Source of the DNA: Oscillospiraceae bacterium
Lineage (GTDB): Bacteria; Bacillota; Clostridia; Oscillospirales; Ruminococcaceae
DNA: 64,000 bases
Direction: 5' to 3'
NCBI GenBank assembly: GCA_009783695.1
Contig: WRCY01000006.1
Location: forward strand, 1-64,000
Part shown: positions 8,134 to 17,614 of the stretch, in pieces
Position numbering within the stretch: position 1 is the stretch's first letter
Layout: each line of letters begins with the position of its first letter
Notes under the pieces: model-generated
What the model was told of the DNA's origin: nothing
The model's database searches: none
What the model saw: only the letters and a program-made list of their open reading frames with translations
Translations under genes and position numbers: made by a program

Positions 8134-8361
8134 TTACACTGTGAATTCCTTGATTTCTGCGAGCAACTCGTCGCAGCTGTCGTAGTGAATTTTCACCGTT
8201 ACATCCTTTGAAAGGTCGATGCTGAACAACCCGAGAATCGACTTCGCGTCTACTGCGTAACGCCCTGAAATCACATCCACATCGTATTCATACTTGAAAA
8301 CGATGTTCACGAACTTCTTAACGTCGTCAATGGTGTTTAATTTAATCCTTACTTCTGTCAT
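8134..8361 (-). CDS. HPr-like protein lacking the phosphorylatable histidine
   Basis: 75 aa, close to HPr length. The segment DAKSILGLFSIDLSKDVTVKI aligns with the HPr region around regulatory Ser46 (KSIMGVMSLG), so the fold and the serine site seem kept. The active-site segment GxHARPA, which carries His15 and Arg17, is replaced by IDDVKKF, so PTS phosphotransfer should be impossible. A Crh-like regulatory role is conceivable because Crh also lacks His15, but this is inference. It is transcribed divergently from mtaB; a TTGACG/TATAGT promoter with 17-bp spacing lies at 8414-8442. Confidence 0.7.
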   Translation of the reverse strand: MTEVRIKLNTIDDVKKFVNIVFKYEYDVDVISGRYAVDAKSILGLFSIDLSKDVTVKIHYDSCDELLAEIKEFTV

Positions 8362-8413
8362 TGTGTTTACTCCTTTTCGTTATTTTTAATAAATTTTCTT
8401 TCTCTACATTTAA

Positions 8414-8442
8414 ACTATAGCATGAAAAAATAGAATCGTCAA
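8414..8442 (-). promoter_or_regulatory. Promoter of the HPr-like gene
   Basis: Minus-strand TTGACG (8437-8442) and TATAGT (8414-8419), 17 bp apart, just back to back with the mtaB promoter. Confidence 0.6.
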
Positions 8443-8449
8443 TAGAATC

Positions 8450-8478
8450 TTGCAAAGTTTGGAAGTTTAGAGTATAAT
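8450..8478 (+). promoter_or_regulatory. mtaB-purL promoter
   Basis: TTGCAA (8450-8455) and TATAAT (8473-8478) with a 17-bp spacer, about 55 bp upstream of mtaB. Confidence 0.7.
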
Positions 8479-8534
8479 ATAAATGTACACCTTGATAAAT
8501 TAGCAATAATGCACAAAACGAACGGTGAATATTT

Positions 8535-9782
8535 ATGCACTTCCTACTAACGACGCTCGGCTGCAAGGTAAATCAATATGAAAGCTCGGGTTTGTCGGCG
8601 CAGTTAACCGGGCTCGGTTTTCTGCCTGTCACAGATGTTGAACAAGCTGATATATTTATTGTCAACTCCTGCACAGTCACAGAAAACAGCGACAAGAAAA
8701 CACGGCGGCTACTGAGCTCAGCAAAGCAGAAAAACCCTCGCATAATCACAGTTCTGACGGGTTGCTTCCCGCAGGCGTATCCCGATATGGCGCGGAAGCT
8801 GGGCGCAGATATAACTTGCGGTACAGCCCTGAGAAGTGAAATACCTGCACTTATTGAACAGTTTATTCAAACCCGTATTAATATTGATAAAATCGTGCTT
8901 TTATCTGATACTTACGAAGATTTCAACGGCTTTAACCCGAACAGCGGGAGAACAAGGGCGTTTATAAAAATTCAAGACGGCTGCGATTGCAACTGTGCTT
9001 ACTGCATAGTTCCGAGGGCACGCGGAAACCCGCGTTCGCGCACGATTGACAATGTTCGTGCGGAAGCCGGAGCCGCAGCGAAAGCCGGCTTCAAGGAAAT
9101 CGTGCTGACCGGAATCAATCTTGCCAAATATGAACACGGCTTAGACCGAGCGGTGAGCGCGGCTGCGGAATTTGCACAGCGTGTGCGGCTTTCCTCGGCT
9201 GAGCCGGATTTATTAAATGATTCACTGCTTGAACAGCTTGCACGGGAAAAAAAGCTCTGCCCTCATTTTCACCTGTCACTGCAAAGCGGCAGCGGCAGCG
9301 TTCTAAAGCGTATGGGCAGGCGTTATACAACAGATGAATATTATAAAAAAGTGCAGAAAATACGCTCGATGTTCGGGGAGAATGCCGCGCTTACCACTGA
9401 TATAATCGTTGGATTCCCAGGGGAAACCGAGCAGGAATTTAAAGAAAGTATTGGCTTCACCCGTGAAATAAAATTCGCGAAAATACATGTATTCCCGTTT
9501 TCACTTCGTCCGGGCACGCCTGCAGCAACTATGGAAAATCAAGTCCCCGAGCGAATAAAACGTGAGCGCCGCGACGAGTTTTTACGAGCAGCCGAGGAGA
9601 TGCGCAGCGGATTTTTAAACGCGCAAATAGGCAGAATATTGAACGTACTGATTGAAAATGAAAATTTCGGTCATGCGGAGAATTATGCGCCTGTGAAAAT
9701 AATAAATAAAACAACGCAAAGGAACGATGTTTTAAGCGCAAAAATAATTAAAATAGAAAACAATTTATGTGTAGGAGAATGA
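8535..9782 (+). CDS. mtaB: tRNA (t6A37) methylthiotransferase MtaB
   Basis: 415-aa radical-SAM methylthiotransferase that converts t6A to ms2t6A at tRNA position 37. The N-terminal UPF0004 domain has three cluster cysteines (LGCKVNQYES, NSCTVTE, GCFPQ). The radical-SAM core carries CDCNCAYCIVPRARG with the CxxxCxxC cluster site, followed by GINLAKYEHG and LQSGSGSVLKRMGRRY. A TRAM-like C-terminus ends the chain. The pattern GCKVNQYES points to MtaB rather than MiaB. It is followed without a gap by purL, whose ribosome site lies inside the mtaB end. Confidence 0.93.
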   Translation: MHFLLTTLGCKVNQYESSGLSAQLTGLGFLPVTDVEQADIFIVNSCTVTENSDKKTRRLLSSAKQKNPRIITVLTGCFPQAYPDMARKLGADITCGTALRSEIPALIEQFIQTRINIDKIVLLSDTYEDFNGFNPNSGRTRAFIKIQDGCDCNCAYCIVPRARGNPRSRTIDNVRAEAGAAAKAGFKEIVLTGINLAKYEHGLDRAVSAAAEFAQRVRLSSAEPDLLNDSLLEQLAREKKLCPHFHLSLQSGSGSVLKRMGRRYTTDEYYKKVQKIRSMFGENAALTTDIIVGFPGETEQEFKESIGFTREIKFAKIHVFPFSLRPGTPAATMENQVPERIKRERRDEFLRAAEEMRSGFLNAQIGRILNVLIENENFGHAENYAPVKIINKTTQRNDVLSAKIIKIENNLCVGE

Positions 9783-9784
9783 AA

Positions 9785-12700
9785 ATGTTAGTTTACAGAA
9801 TTTTTACCGAAAAGAAAACCGGTTTCGCCGCGGTGAGCGGCAATGTTCTCGCCGAACTCCGCAGCTCGCTCCTGATTGAAAAGTTAGAGGGCGTGCGTAT
9901 AATCAATCTTTACGAGGTGGAGGGAATCAGCCGTGATAACTTTGATAAAGCTGTTCCTGTCATTTTTTCAGAACCTGCAACAGATTTAGTTTACAATGAG
10001 TTTCCCGTTTTACAAGCGGACGAGCGTATGCTTGCAGTCCGGTTTTTACCGGGGCAGTACGACCAGCGCGCAGACTGCGCAGCGCAGGCGCTTGGTGCGT
10101 TTTTGGTCTGTGAGCAGCCGGTTGTAAAATGCGCGGGAATTTATATTTTTAAAGGTGCAGTTAGTGACGCAGATTTTTTGAAAATTAAGAAGTATTTAAT
10201 CAATCCTGTTGAGGCGCGCGAGTGTACAATTGAAGAGAAGAAGACATTAAAAACCGAATATGAAATCCCGGGCGAAGTTGAGATTTTAAACGGCTTTATT
10301 GATTTTTCACGTAATGAATTAATTAAGTTTCTTGATGATTATGCAGTTGCGATGGACATAGAAGACATCGAGTTTTGTCAGGATTATTTTAAAAGTGAAA
10401 ACCGCAATCCGACTATAACGGAAATCCGTATGCTCGACACGTATTGGTCCGACCACTGTCGCCATACGACGTTTTTGACACACATTAACGATGTGCAAAT
10501 CGAAACGGATTACATTAATGAAACATATAAAAAATACTTAGCAGATAAAAATAAATTGGGGCGTTCTGAGAAGCCGATTTCGCTTATGGACATTGCGACA
10601 ATGGGTATGAGAAAACTCAAAGCCGAAGAGCTTTTGAGTGACCTCGACGAGAGCGAGGAAATCAACGCCTGCTCGGTTAAAATTGACGTTGACGGCGAAG
10701 AGTGGCTGCTGATGTTCAAGAACGAAACGCACAACCACCCGACTGAAATTGAGCCGTTCGGCGGCGGCGCGACCTGCCTCGGAGGCGCAATACGAGATGT
10801 GGTTTCCGGGCGGGCTTATGCTTATCAGGCGATGAGGATTACAGGCTGCTCAAACCCTCTTATGCCTGTCGCAGACACAATTCACGGCAAGCTGCCGCCG
10901 CGTAAAATTACCAACACGGCTGCGGCGGGATACTCGTCTTACGGCAATCAGGCAGGGCTTGCGGGCGGGCTTGTACAGGAGATTTATCACGACGGCTACA
11001 TGGCTAAACGTATGGAGCTCGGCGCGCTTGTGGGCGCGGTTAAAGCGGAAAACGTAGTCCGTGAGCGTCCCCGCGAGGGCGATGTTGTGATTCTGCTAGG
11101 CGGAAAAACAGGGCGCGACGGCTGCGGCGGCGCAACCGGTTCGTCGAAGTCACACAGCTCGGAAAGTCACGGGAAAAGCAGCGCGGAAGTACAAAAAGGC
11201 GACGCGCTCGAAGGGCGTAAGCATCAGCGGCTGTTTAGAAACCCCGAAGCCGCAAAGCTCATCAAGCGCTGCAATGATTTCGGTGCCGGAGGCGTGAGCG
11301 TTGCAATCGGTGAGCTCGCGGACGGGCTGTTCATCGACCTTGACAAGGTTCCCGCAAAGTATCCGGGGCTCGACGGAACAGAGCTTGCAATCTCGGAATC
11401 GCAGGAAAGAATGGCTGTTGTGGTTGACAAAAATGACGCTGATAAATTCATCGCGCTTGCGAACGCACAAAATTTAGAAGCAACAATTGTTGCTGAAGTA
11501 AAAACCGAACCGCGGCTTAAAATGCAGTGGCAGGGCAGGATTATAGTTGATTTGTCACGCGAGTTTTTAAATTCGAGCGGCGCGGTTAAATATGCGCGGG
11601 TACGCGTGGCAGCTCCGAGAATTTCTTTCGGGGAGATGCAGAATACAGCGGAAAACTGGAAAAAGCTCGTCACGGATTTAAACATATGCTCACAGCGGGC
11701 GCTTGCGAACCGTTTCGATTCAACGGCGGGCGCGGGCACAGTGCTGATGCCGCTCGGCGGGAAAACGCAGCAGACGCCCGCTCAGGCGATGGCTGCAAAA
11801 ATACCTGTACAAGGTCGTGAAACAAAAACTGCGTCAATAATGTCGTGGGGCTTCAATCCCGTGCTTTCGCAGCAATCGCCATATCACGGCGCGGCTGCTG
11901 CTGTTGTTGAGTCAATCGCAAAAATCGTTGCAATAGGCGGTAAAAGCAGCGGCGTTCGTCTTACATTCCAGGAGTATTTCGAACGTTTGAAAGACTGTCC
12001 CGAAAGGTGGGGGAAGCCGTTCGCCGCGCTGCTGGGTGCGTATGAGGCGCAGATAAATCTCGGCGCACCGTCAATCGGCGGGAAAGACTCCATGTCGGGA
12101 AGCTTCGAGGACATCGACGTACCGCCGACACTGGTTTCTTTCGCGATTACGACTGCAAAAATTGATAATATCATCTCGCCTGAGTTAAAGAAAGCGGGCA
12201 GTAAAATTATGTATATCACGCCGGATTACGATTGTAATAATCTGCCAGATTATGCAAGCGTAAAGCGAGTTTTCGAGAAAGTTGAAAACGAAATTGTACG
12301 TAAAAACGCGTTGTCTGTCTGGACACTCGGAGCGGGCGGAATTGCCGAGGGCATATTTAAAATGTCGATTGGAAATAAAATAGGCGCGAACTTAAAAAAC
12401 ACAGATGAATTGAAACTCTTTACGTCCTGTTACGGCGCATTTATAATTGAGGCAGACGAGGAATTCGACGGCGCGAAATGCATAGGCGAAACTATTGCGG
12501 AATATGTAATTAATTACGGTGATGCGCAGCTAAATTTAAATGAGTGCGAAGAGCTTTGGAAAAGCGTGCTGGAACCGATTTTTCCGTCAAAAACTTCATC
12601 TGAGCCTTCACCCGAAAAAATCACATACAGCGGTGTTAACGCCGCCGTCTGTAATCCGGCGCATAAAACTGCAAAACCGCGTGTTTTAATCCCCGTTTTC

Positions 12701-13447
12701 CCGGGAACGAACGGCGAGTATGAAATGCAGGCCGCGTTTGAAAAAGCGGGCGCCGACACAGAGCTATTCATCATAAAAAACCTTTCAGTACGCGCCCTGG
12801 AAGAATCAATTTCCGAGTTTGCAAATCTTATTGATGATAGCAATATAATCGCGCTTCCCGGCGGCTTTTCGGCGGGGGACGAACCCGACGGCGCATCGAA
12901 GTTCATCGCGGCTTTTATGAGCAATGAGCGTATTACTGAAGAAATCAAAAACCTTCTCGAGTCACGAGGCGGGCTCACGCTCGGCATCGGCAACGGCTTC
13001 CAGGCGCTGCTCAAGCTCGGGCTTATATCGCCGCACAGCCTTTCGCTCACCACAAACAAAATCGGCCGTCACCAGTCGCAAATGGTTCAAACCCGCATAA
13101 GCTCAGTGAAGTCGCCATGGCTGTCGCTGTGCAATACCGGCGAGGTTTACGCCGCGCCCGTATCCTGCGGCGAGGGGCGGTTCGCCGCAAGTGAAGCCGC
13201 AATACAGGAGCTGATTGCGAACGGGCAAATCTTCTCGCAGTACGTTGACTTTGCCGGCGAGGCGAGCATGGAAATTGAATTTAACCCGTGCGGCTCGATG
13301 CTCGCAGTTGAGGGGCTCATATCCGCCGACGGGCGTGTGCTCGGTAAAATGGCGCATACGGAGCGGGTTTGTGCGGAGCTTGTAAAAAATATTCCGGGTA
13401 ATAAAGATATGCCGCTGTTTAAAGCCGGAGTTAATTATTTCGTTTAA
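9785..13447 (+). CDS. purL: Phosphoribosylformylglycinamidine synthase, single-chain clostridial form
   Basis: 1220 aa. This is the long one-chain type that joins synthetase and glutaminase domains; it makes FGAM from FGAR, ATP and an amide nitrogen in purine synthesis. AIRS-like halves show SDHCRHTTF, FKNETHNHPTEIEPFGGGATCLGG and GAPSIGGKDSMSG. A GATase-1 domain starts near residue 975 (VLIPVFPGTNGE, LPGGFSAGDEPDG). The expected nucleophile-elbow cysteine (GxCNGxQ) is glycine here: codons GGC ATC GGC AAC GGC read GIGNG near 12991-13005, so glutamine hydrolysis may be lost. ATG at 9785 is chosen because GGAG at 9773 is 8 nt away; 9767 and 9779 are alternatives. No other pur gene is close. Confidence 0.92.
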   Translation: MLVYRIFTEKKTGFAAVSGNVLAELRSSLLIEKLEGVRIINLYEVEGISRDNFDKAVPVIFSEPATDLVYNEFPVLQADERMLAVRFLPGQYDQRADCAAQALGAFLVCEQPVVKCAGIYIFKGAVSDADFLKIKKYLINPVEARECTIEEKKTLKTEYEIPGEVEILNGFIDFSRNELIKFLDDYAVAMDIEDIEFCQDYFKSENRNPTITEIRMLDTYWSDHCRHTTFLTHINDVQIETDYINETYKKYLADKNKLGRSEKPISLMDIATMGMRKLKAEELLSDLDESEEINACSVKIDVDGEEWLLMFKNETHNHPTEIEPFGGGATCLGGAIRDVVSGRAYAYQAMRITGCSNPLMPVADTIHGKLPPRKITNTAAAGYSSYGNQAGLAGGLVQEIYHDGYMAKRMELGALVGAVKAENVVRERPREGDVVILLGGKTGRDGCGGATGSSKSHSSESHGKSSAEVQKGDALEGRKHQRLFRNPEAAKLIKRCNDFGAGGVSVAIGELADGLFIDLDKVPAKYPGLDGTELAISESQERMAVVVDKNDADKFIALANAQNLEATIVAEVKTEPRLKMQWQGRIIVDLSREFLNSSGAVKYARVRVAAPRISFGEMQNTAENWKKLVTDLNICSQRALANRFDSTAGAGTVLMPLGGKTQQTPAQAMAAKIPVQGRETKTASIMSWGFNPVLSQQSPYHGAAAAVVESIAKIVAIGGKSSGVRLTFQEYFERLKDCPERWGKPFAALLGAYEAQINLGAPSIGGKDSMSGSFEDIDVPPTLVSFAITTAKIDNIISPELKKAGSKIMYITPDYDCNNLPDYASVKRVFEKVENEIVRKNALSVWTLGAGGIAEGIFKMSIGNKIGANLKNTDELKLFTSCYGAFIIEADEEFDGAKCIGETIAEYVINYGDAQLNLNECEELWKSVLEPIFPSKTSSEPSPEKITYSGVNAAVCNPAHKTAKPRVLIPVFPGTNGEYEMQAAFEKAGADTELFIIKNLSVRALEESISEFANLIDDSNIIALPGGFSAGDEPDGASKFIAAFMSNERITEEIKNLLESRGGLTLGIGNGFQALLKLGLISPHSLSLTTNKIGRHQSQMVQTRISSVKSPWLSLCNTGEVYAAPVSCGEGRFAASEAAIQELIANGQIFSQYVDFAGEASMEIEFNPCGSMLAVEGLISADGRVLGKMAHTERVCAELVKNIPGNKDMPLFKAGVNYFV

Positions 13448-13461
13448 TTTGCCACCTGCCA

Positions 13462-13490
13462 TTGACTTTTTCCCGCGCCTCCTGTATACT
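13462..13490 (+). promoter_or_regulatory. Promoter of the CotH-like gene
   Basis: TTGACT (13462-13467) and TATACT (13485-13490), spacer 17 bp. Confidence 0.65.
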
Positions 13491-13524
13491 GTTATGTAAA
13501 GATAGTGTAAAGGGGGCGTAAAAT

Positions 13525-15927
13525 ATGATGCGGTACATAGTTTTAGCGTCGGTTATAATCCTCGGTGCTGCTGCGCTTATTTTCATGAACGCAGAAGCCG
13601 GTAAAGAAATAGAAGCTACAACGCTAACAGAAACAGAGCTTGATGTGGTACCGGACGCTGCCGCCGAAAGCGAAGTCGATATTTCGCGTCTTTCCGTAAG
13701 TTTTTCGCATACGGAAACGTTTTATGATACCGCCATAGATATAACGCTTTTTTCCGACGACCCTAATGCCATTATATTTTTTACCACCGACGGCTCGCCG
13801 CCGAGTCAGTTTTCGAGGGTATATACCGCGCCGATAAGGATTTCGGCGGGCGACAGAATAAGAGCTACCACCATAAAAGCCGTTGCGGTTTATTATGAGA
13901 ACGAATCATGCGCGGGAATAGAGTCCGCTGTCGCCACCAACAGCTATATTACGGGCAGAAACGTATGGAGCAGATTCACGCCCGAGACATATGTTTTCGT
14001 GCTTTCGGCAGACCCGTATGACCTTTATGATTATTACCACGGAATAGCTGTAGAAGGCTTTTTGCGCGATGAATATATCGAAAACGAGCGTGGAGGGAGA
14101 AGGGGCAATATAGACCCGCCCGCCCCCGCGAACTTCAACATCAGAGGGCGCGAGGGCGAGCGTGATTTTTACGTCGAGGTCTACGATTATCAGGGCAACA
14201 CGCTTATTCATCAGGCGGCAGGCGGCCGTATTCAGGGCGGCTGGTCGCGCGCGGCTGCGCAGAAGTCATGGCGGCTGATTGCACGCAGTCAATACGGCGA
14301 AAGCAAATTCAGACACGCTTTCTTCGATGATACGTTTAATTATAACGGTCAGTTAATCACACGATTTGACCGCTTGATTCTCCGTAACGGCGCAAATGAT
14401 AGGGAACACGCTAATATCCGTGACGAACTGGGCGGAAGCCTGGCAAAGCAGGCGGGCTTTCCTGATGTGCAGGCTTTTGCACCCGCGGCAGTGTTTCTTA
14501 ACGGCGAGTACTACGGCTTCGCGTGGCTCAAGGAATCGATGTGCCTCGGGTATCTTGCGGGGAAATACGGCGGCTTAAAGGAAAACTACGAGATTATACA
14601 AAAATCCGAAAGCGGCGAGGACGGGGAAGAACGTGCGGTGGAAGACTGGGCGTATGTCTACGAGCTTGCAAAAGCTGCGGCAGAGATGGGCGGCGGCTTC
14701 CGCGATGATGCGGTTTTTGAGGAATTCTGCTCTCTTGTGGATATCGAAAACTTAATAATGTATTATGCAATACAAACCTATATAGACAACAGGGACTGGC
14801 CCGGCAATAACGTGAGATTGTGGCGGTATTTTCCCGATGATGACGAAGTAATCGCAAGCCCGTTCAATGACGGGAAGTGGCGGTTCTTGATGTACGATGT
14901 GGAGTTCTCAATGGGAATTTACGGGCAGGGTAACAGCGCAAACACGCTCAGTCATATGCTCGGAGGACGCGGGTCCGGCGCTCATATGGGCGGGCAGTCG
15001 GTTCTGCTTCAGGCGGTTCTCGGGCGCGACGACATGCGCGAGAAATACGCTAATACAATCTGTGATTTAATTGACGGGGCTTTCTCAACCTCAAACATGA
15101 CAGCAACTCTTGAAGAAATCGCCGCGAAAGGCGACCCGGAACTGCTTTCAGCGGTACAGGAGCGCGTTATTTGGTTGTGGGATTTGCACGGCAACAGGGA
15201 ACAAATCAATTCTTTCGCGAGAAGAAGACCTCAGATTTTCCTAAGTAATATGGTTAACATTTTTGAACTCCCCGATGATTCGATGTATACCGTTACTCTT
15301 ACCGATGCGGCAGGTGCCTGCGCATGGCTCAACACCCGCATGGTTTCTGAAAACGATACGCCGGTTACAACGAATTACTTTACGTATTACGGCGTTCCGC
15401 TGAGTGTTCAGCCGTATGCCGGATATGAGTTCGTAAGATGGGAAGTAAACGGCACGCATTACCTTGAACCTGAAATGAGAATCACCGCAGACATGGCGGA
15501 CGAAAGCGGGAACATCAGCATAAAACTGCACACCGATAAAGTTATAGACGGCGCGCCGTTGTTTATAAATGAACTTTGCACTGCAAACGGCGCGGACTGG
15601 ATTAGTCTTGATAACCCGAACCGAGTTGCGATTTCAACAAGAACATATTATCTCTCAGATGATATTGAAAATTTAATGAAGTGGAAAATTCCGGCAATTT
15701 CCATACAGCCGGAGGAATCGCTGACTATCGTCATGAAAAACAACAGCTCGCCCGACACTCTCATGAAACCGCAGGCAAACTTCAGTCTCAGTGCGGGGGA
15801 AACGCTGTTCCTTTCGGACGCAAACGGCGAAATTATTGCAAAAGTTGACATTCCCGAAGTGGAGAGGGGCGGAATTCTGACAAGGGAAAGAGACGGAACA
15901 TACAGCATTACCGGACAGCAGGGTTGA
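13525..15927 (+). CDS. Secreted CotH-family protein with lamin-tail-like C-terminus
   Basis: 800 aa. An N-terminal signal anchor (residues 4-22) precedes a chitobiase-C-like beta domain (about 55-140, FFTTDGSPPSQFSRVYTAP). The CotH kinase-like domain spans about 195-520; KSWRLIARSQYG, RFDRLILRNGAND and DVEFSMG are its recognisable motifs. A bacterial-repeat-like segment (about 590-650, YAGYEFVRWEVNG) and a lamin-tail-like domain (LFINELCTANGADWISLDNP, about 675-780) follow. Bacillus CotH is a spore-coat protein kinase, but clostridial multidomain versions are often exported and linked to surface or cellulosome-like systems. The exact substrate is unknown. The next gene's promoter overlaps its stop. 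Confidence 0.85.
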   Translation: MMRYIVLASVIILGAAALIFMNAEAGKEIEATTLTETELDVVPDAAAESEVDISRLSVSFSHTETFYDTAIDITLFSDDPNAIIFFTTDGSPPSQFSRVYTAPIRISAGDRIRATTIKAVAVYYENESCAGIESAVATNSYITGRNVWSRFTPETYVFVLSADPYDLYDYYHGIAVEGFLRDEYIENERGGRRGNIDPPAPANFNIRGREGERDFYVEVYDYQGNTLIHQAAGGRIQGGWSRAAAQKSWRLIARSQYGESKFRHAFFDDTFNYNGQLITRFDRLILRNGANDREHANIRDELGGSLAKQAGFPDVQAFAPAAVFLNGEYYGFAWLKESMCLGYLAGKYGGLKENYEIIQKSESGEDGEERAVEDWAYVYELAKAAAEMGGGFRDDAVFEEFCSLVDIENLIMYYAIQTYIDNRDWPGNNVRLWRYFPDDDEVIASPFNDGKWRFLMYDVEFSMGIYGQGNSANTLSHMLGGRGSGAHMGGQSVLLQAVLGRDDMREKYANTICDLIDGAFSTSNMTATLEEIAAKGDPELLSAVQERVIWLWDLHGNREQINSFARRRPQIFLSNMVNIFELPDDSMYTVTLTDAAGACAWLNTRMVSENDTPVTTNYFTYYGVPLSVQPYAGYEFVRWEVNGTHYLEPEMRITADMADESGNISIKLHTDKVIDGAPLFINELCTANGADWISLDNPNRVAISTRTYYLSDDIENLMKWKIPAISIQPEESLTIVMKNNSSPDTLMKPQANFSLSAGETLFLSDANGEIIAKVDIPEVERGGILTRERDGTYSITGQQG

Positions 15928-15953
15928 CACAGTGCATAAATGTGTAGTATACT
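15924..15953 (+). promoter_or_regulatory. Promoter of the transglutaminase-dockerin gene
   Basis: TTGACA (15924-15929, overlapping the upstream stop) and TATACT (15948-15953), spacer 18 bp; AAAGGAG follows before the ATG at 15975. Confidence 0.65.
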
Positions 15954-15974
15954 TAAGTAAAAGGAGATATCTGA

Positions 15975-17504
15975 ATGAAAAGTATTAAAAAACCTATAAG
16001 TTTGTTGCTTACGTTTGCGGTGTTTATCAGCTTTGTCCTAATAACGCCGGTTACAGCAGCAGCGCTCAATCCGTCGCGCATGACGTTCGAGGAATACATA
16101 GTGGCAAGCCTTGAGAGCTTCACGGAAGCAATCGACATCGGATACTACATAAGGAATAATGACGACTGGCTTCAGCGGGGGCGCGCCGACGGCGGTCAGG
16201 ATTTAGCAAGCTGGCTTATCAGCGGGCTCATTCCGAATATTATTGATAATAACCCCCGGCTTTTTAACGTAACCAATTCTATGGGAGCGAACTGGTATAC
16301 CGACTTTTCGATGTTTACGATTACACCCGACTACATCATGACGCCCGCTCAGTATACCGAGGGGCTCAGAAGATTCAACATTGCGGCAATTCAAGCACTG
16401 GGACTCGTCCGCCACGCGCGAACCGATTTCGAGAAAGCATTAATTTTACATAATTATATAGCGCTTAATACTACATATGACAGCGAGCTTTTAAAGTATT
16501 ATGAAACGTACGGCTTTAGCTTGTCGCCGATGCGCCCGATTTCTCACACGGCTTACGGAGCGCTTGTTGACGGGTTGGCAGTGTGCGACGGCTACGCGAA
16601 AGCGTACATACATCTTTTGGGGCTGGCAGGCATAGAAAGCAGGATAGCTTCGGGGAATTGTGTGAAAAGCGGTATCTCTCACGCCTGGGCAATGGTAAAG
16701 CTTGACGGGAGCTGGTATCATGCAGACCCGACCTGGAACGCCCCTGCCAACCGCCCCCACGGCACTATCATATATGATTTTTTTCTGCTCAGCGGCAGGG
16801 AAATAAACAAAACTCACGTTAACTGGGAGTGGGCCACAGCCGACGGAAGAGATACGGACTCAACCAAATACAGCAACGCTTTCTTCCGCAGCGCGGATAG
16901 CGCAGTTGTTATACTCGGCGATTATTTTTACTGGCTCGAAAGTACCGATTCGATTGAACGCGGCATCAATAATAACAGCATAATGAGGCATAATATAAGC
17001 ACGGGGCGCACGGAAAAAGTGCATGACTTTGAAGCGATTTGGTACGCGAACGGGACAGAGCATCAAGCAGGTTACAGCGCATGGCAGTCCCATGCAAGAA
17101 TCGCAGCTTATGACGGTTTGCTGTATTTTAATACCGCGAAGGAAATCCTTTCGCTCGACCCGGAAACGGGCAGGATTGATATAGTGCACACGCCCTCGAA
17201 TCTCGGCGGCAGCGGGAACCGTTTTATCTTCGGCATGACGATGAATGAAAACGTTATCACTTTTACGGTTCAAACGGAGCCGTCAGCCCGCGGCGAGCTG
17301 CTCAAGGTCGGAGTTCCGTTCGCCGACGAGCCGGAGACCGATATATTAAGCAGCGCGGACGCGCTGCTTATTCTCCGGTACGGAGCAGGTCTGATTACGC
17401 TCACTGTCGACCAAAGGCTCAAGTATGACCTTAACGGTGACGGCGTGGTCAATACGGCTGACGCAATTATAATATTAAGAAAGGTAGCGGGGATTGCTGC
17501 CTAA
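15975..17504 (+). CDS. Secreted transglutaminase-like protein with C-terminal dockerin
   Basis: 509 aa. A signal peptide covers residues 1-30 (cleavage near VTAAA). The transglutaminase-like core is near 175-265: GLAVCDGYAKAY holds the catalytic Cys, SGISHAWAMVKLDG the His and WYHADPTWN the Asp. The last 55 residues resemble a type I dockerin: the second half has a clear calcium loop, DLNGDGVVNTADAIIILRK, while the first (SSADALLILRYGAG) has lost part of its loop. A dockerin suggests docking to a cohesin-bearing scaffold, but none is in this window. The protein could be a protease or a crosslinking enzyme on the cell surface. Confidence 0.87.
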   Translation: MKSIKKPISLLLTFAVFISFVLITPVTAAALNPSRMTFEEYIVASLESFTEAIDIGYYIRNNDDWLQRGRADGGQDLASWLISGLIPNIIDNNPRLFNVTNSMGANWYTDFSMFTITPDYIMTPAQYTEGLRRFNIAAIQALGLVRHARTDFEKALILHNYIALNTTYDSELLKYYETYGFSLSPMRPISHTAYGALVDGLAVCDGYAKAYIHLLGLAGIESRIASGNCVKSGISHAWAMVKLDGSWYHADPTWNAPANRPHGTIIYDFFLLSGREINKTHVNWEWATADGRDTDSTKYSNAFFRSADSAVVILGDYFYWLESTDSIERGINNNSIMRHNISTGRTEKVHDFEAIWYANGTEHQAGYSAWQSHARIAAYDGLLYFNTAKEILSLDPETGRIDIVHTPSNLGGSGNRFIFGMTMNENVITFTVQTEPSARGELLKVGVPFADEPETDILSSADALLILRYGAGLITLTVDQRLKYDLNGDGVVNTADAIIILRKVAGIAA

Positions 17505-17527
17505 TAATTAATAACTGACAAGGGAAA

Positions 17528-17604
17528 ATGAAGTTTGAAAATAAACATAACTGAATCGGGGGAAACGTTGTTTTCATTATTCGTTTGTGAAGAAAGGACT
17601 TAAT
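17528..17604 (+). promoter_or_regulatory. Leader element copy A
   Basis: Starts 24 nt after the upstream stop. Blocks are ATGAAG, TTTGAAAATAAAC, TCGGGGGAAACGTTG with hairpin GGAAAC-GTT-GTTTTC, and tail TTTGTGAAGAAAGGACTTAAT. ATGAAG can pair with CTTAAT at five of six positions. It precedes the DUF4358 lipoprotein gene. Confidence 0.8.
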
Positions 17605-17614
17605 GGAAATAGTT

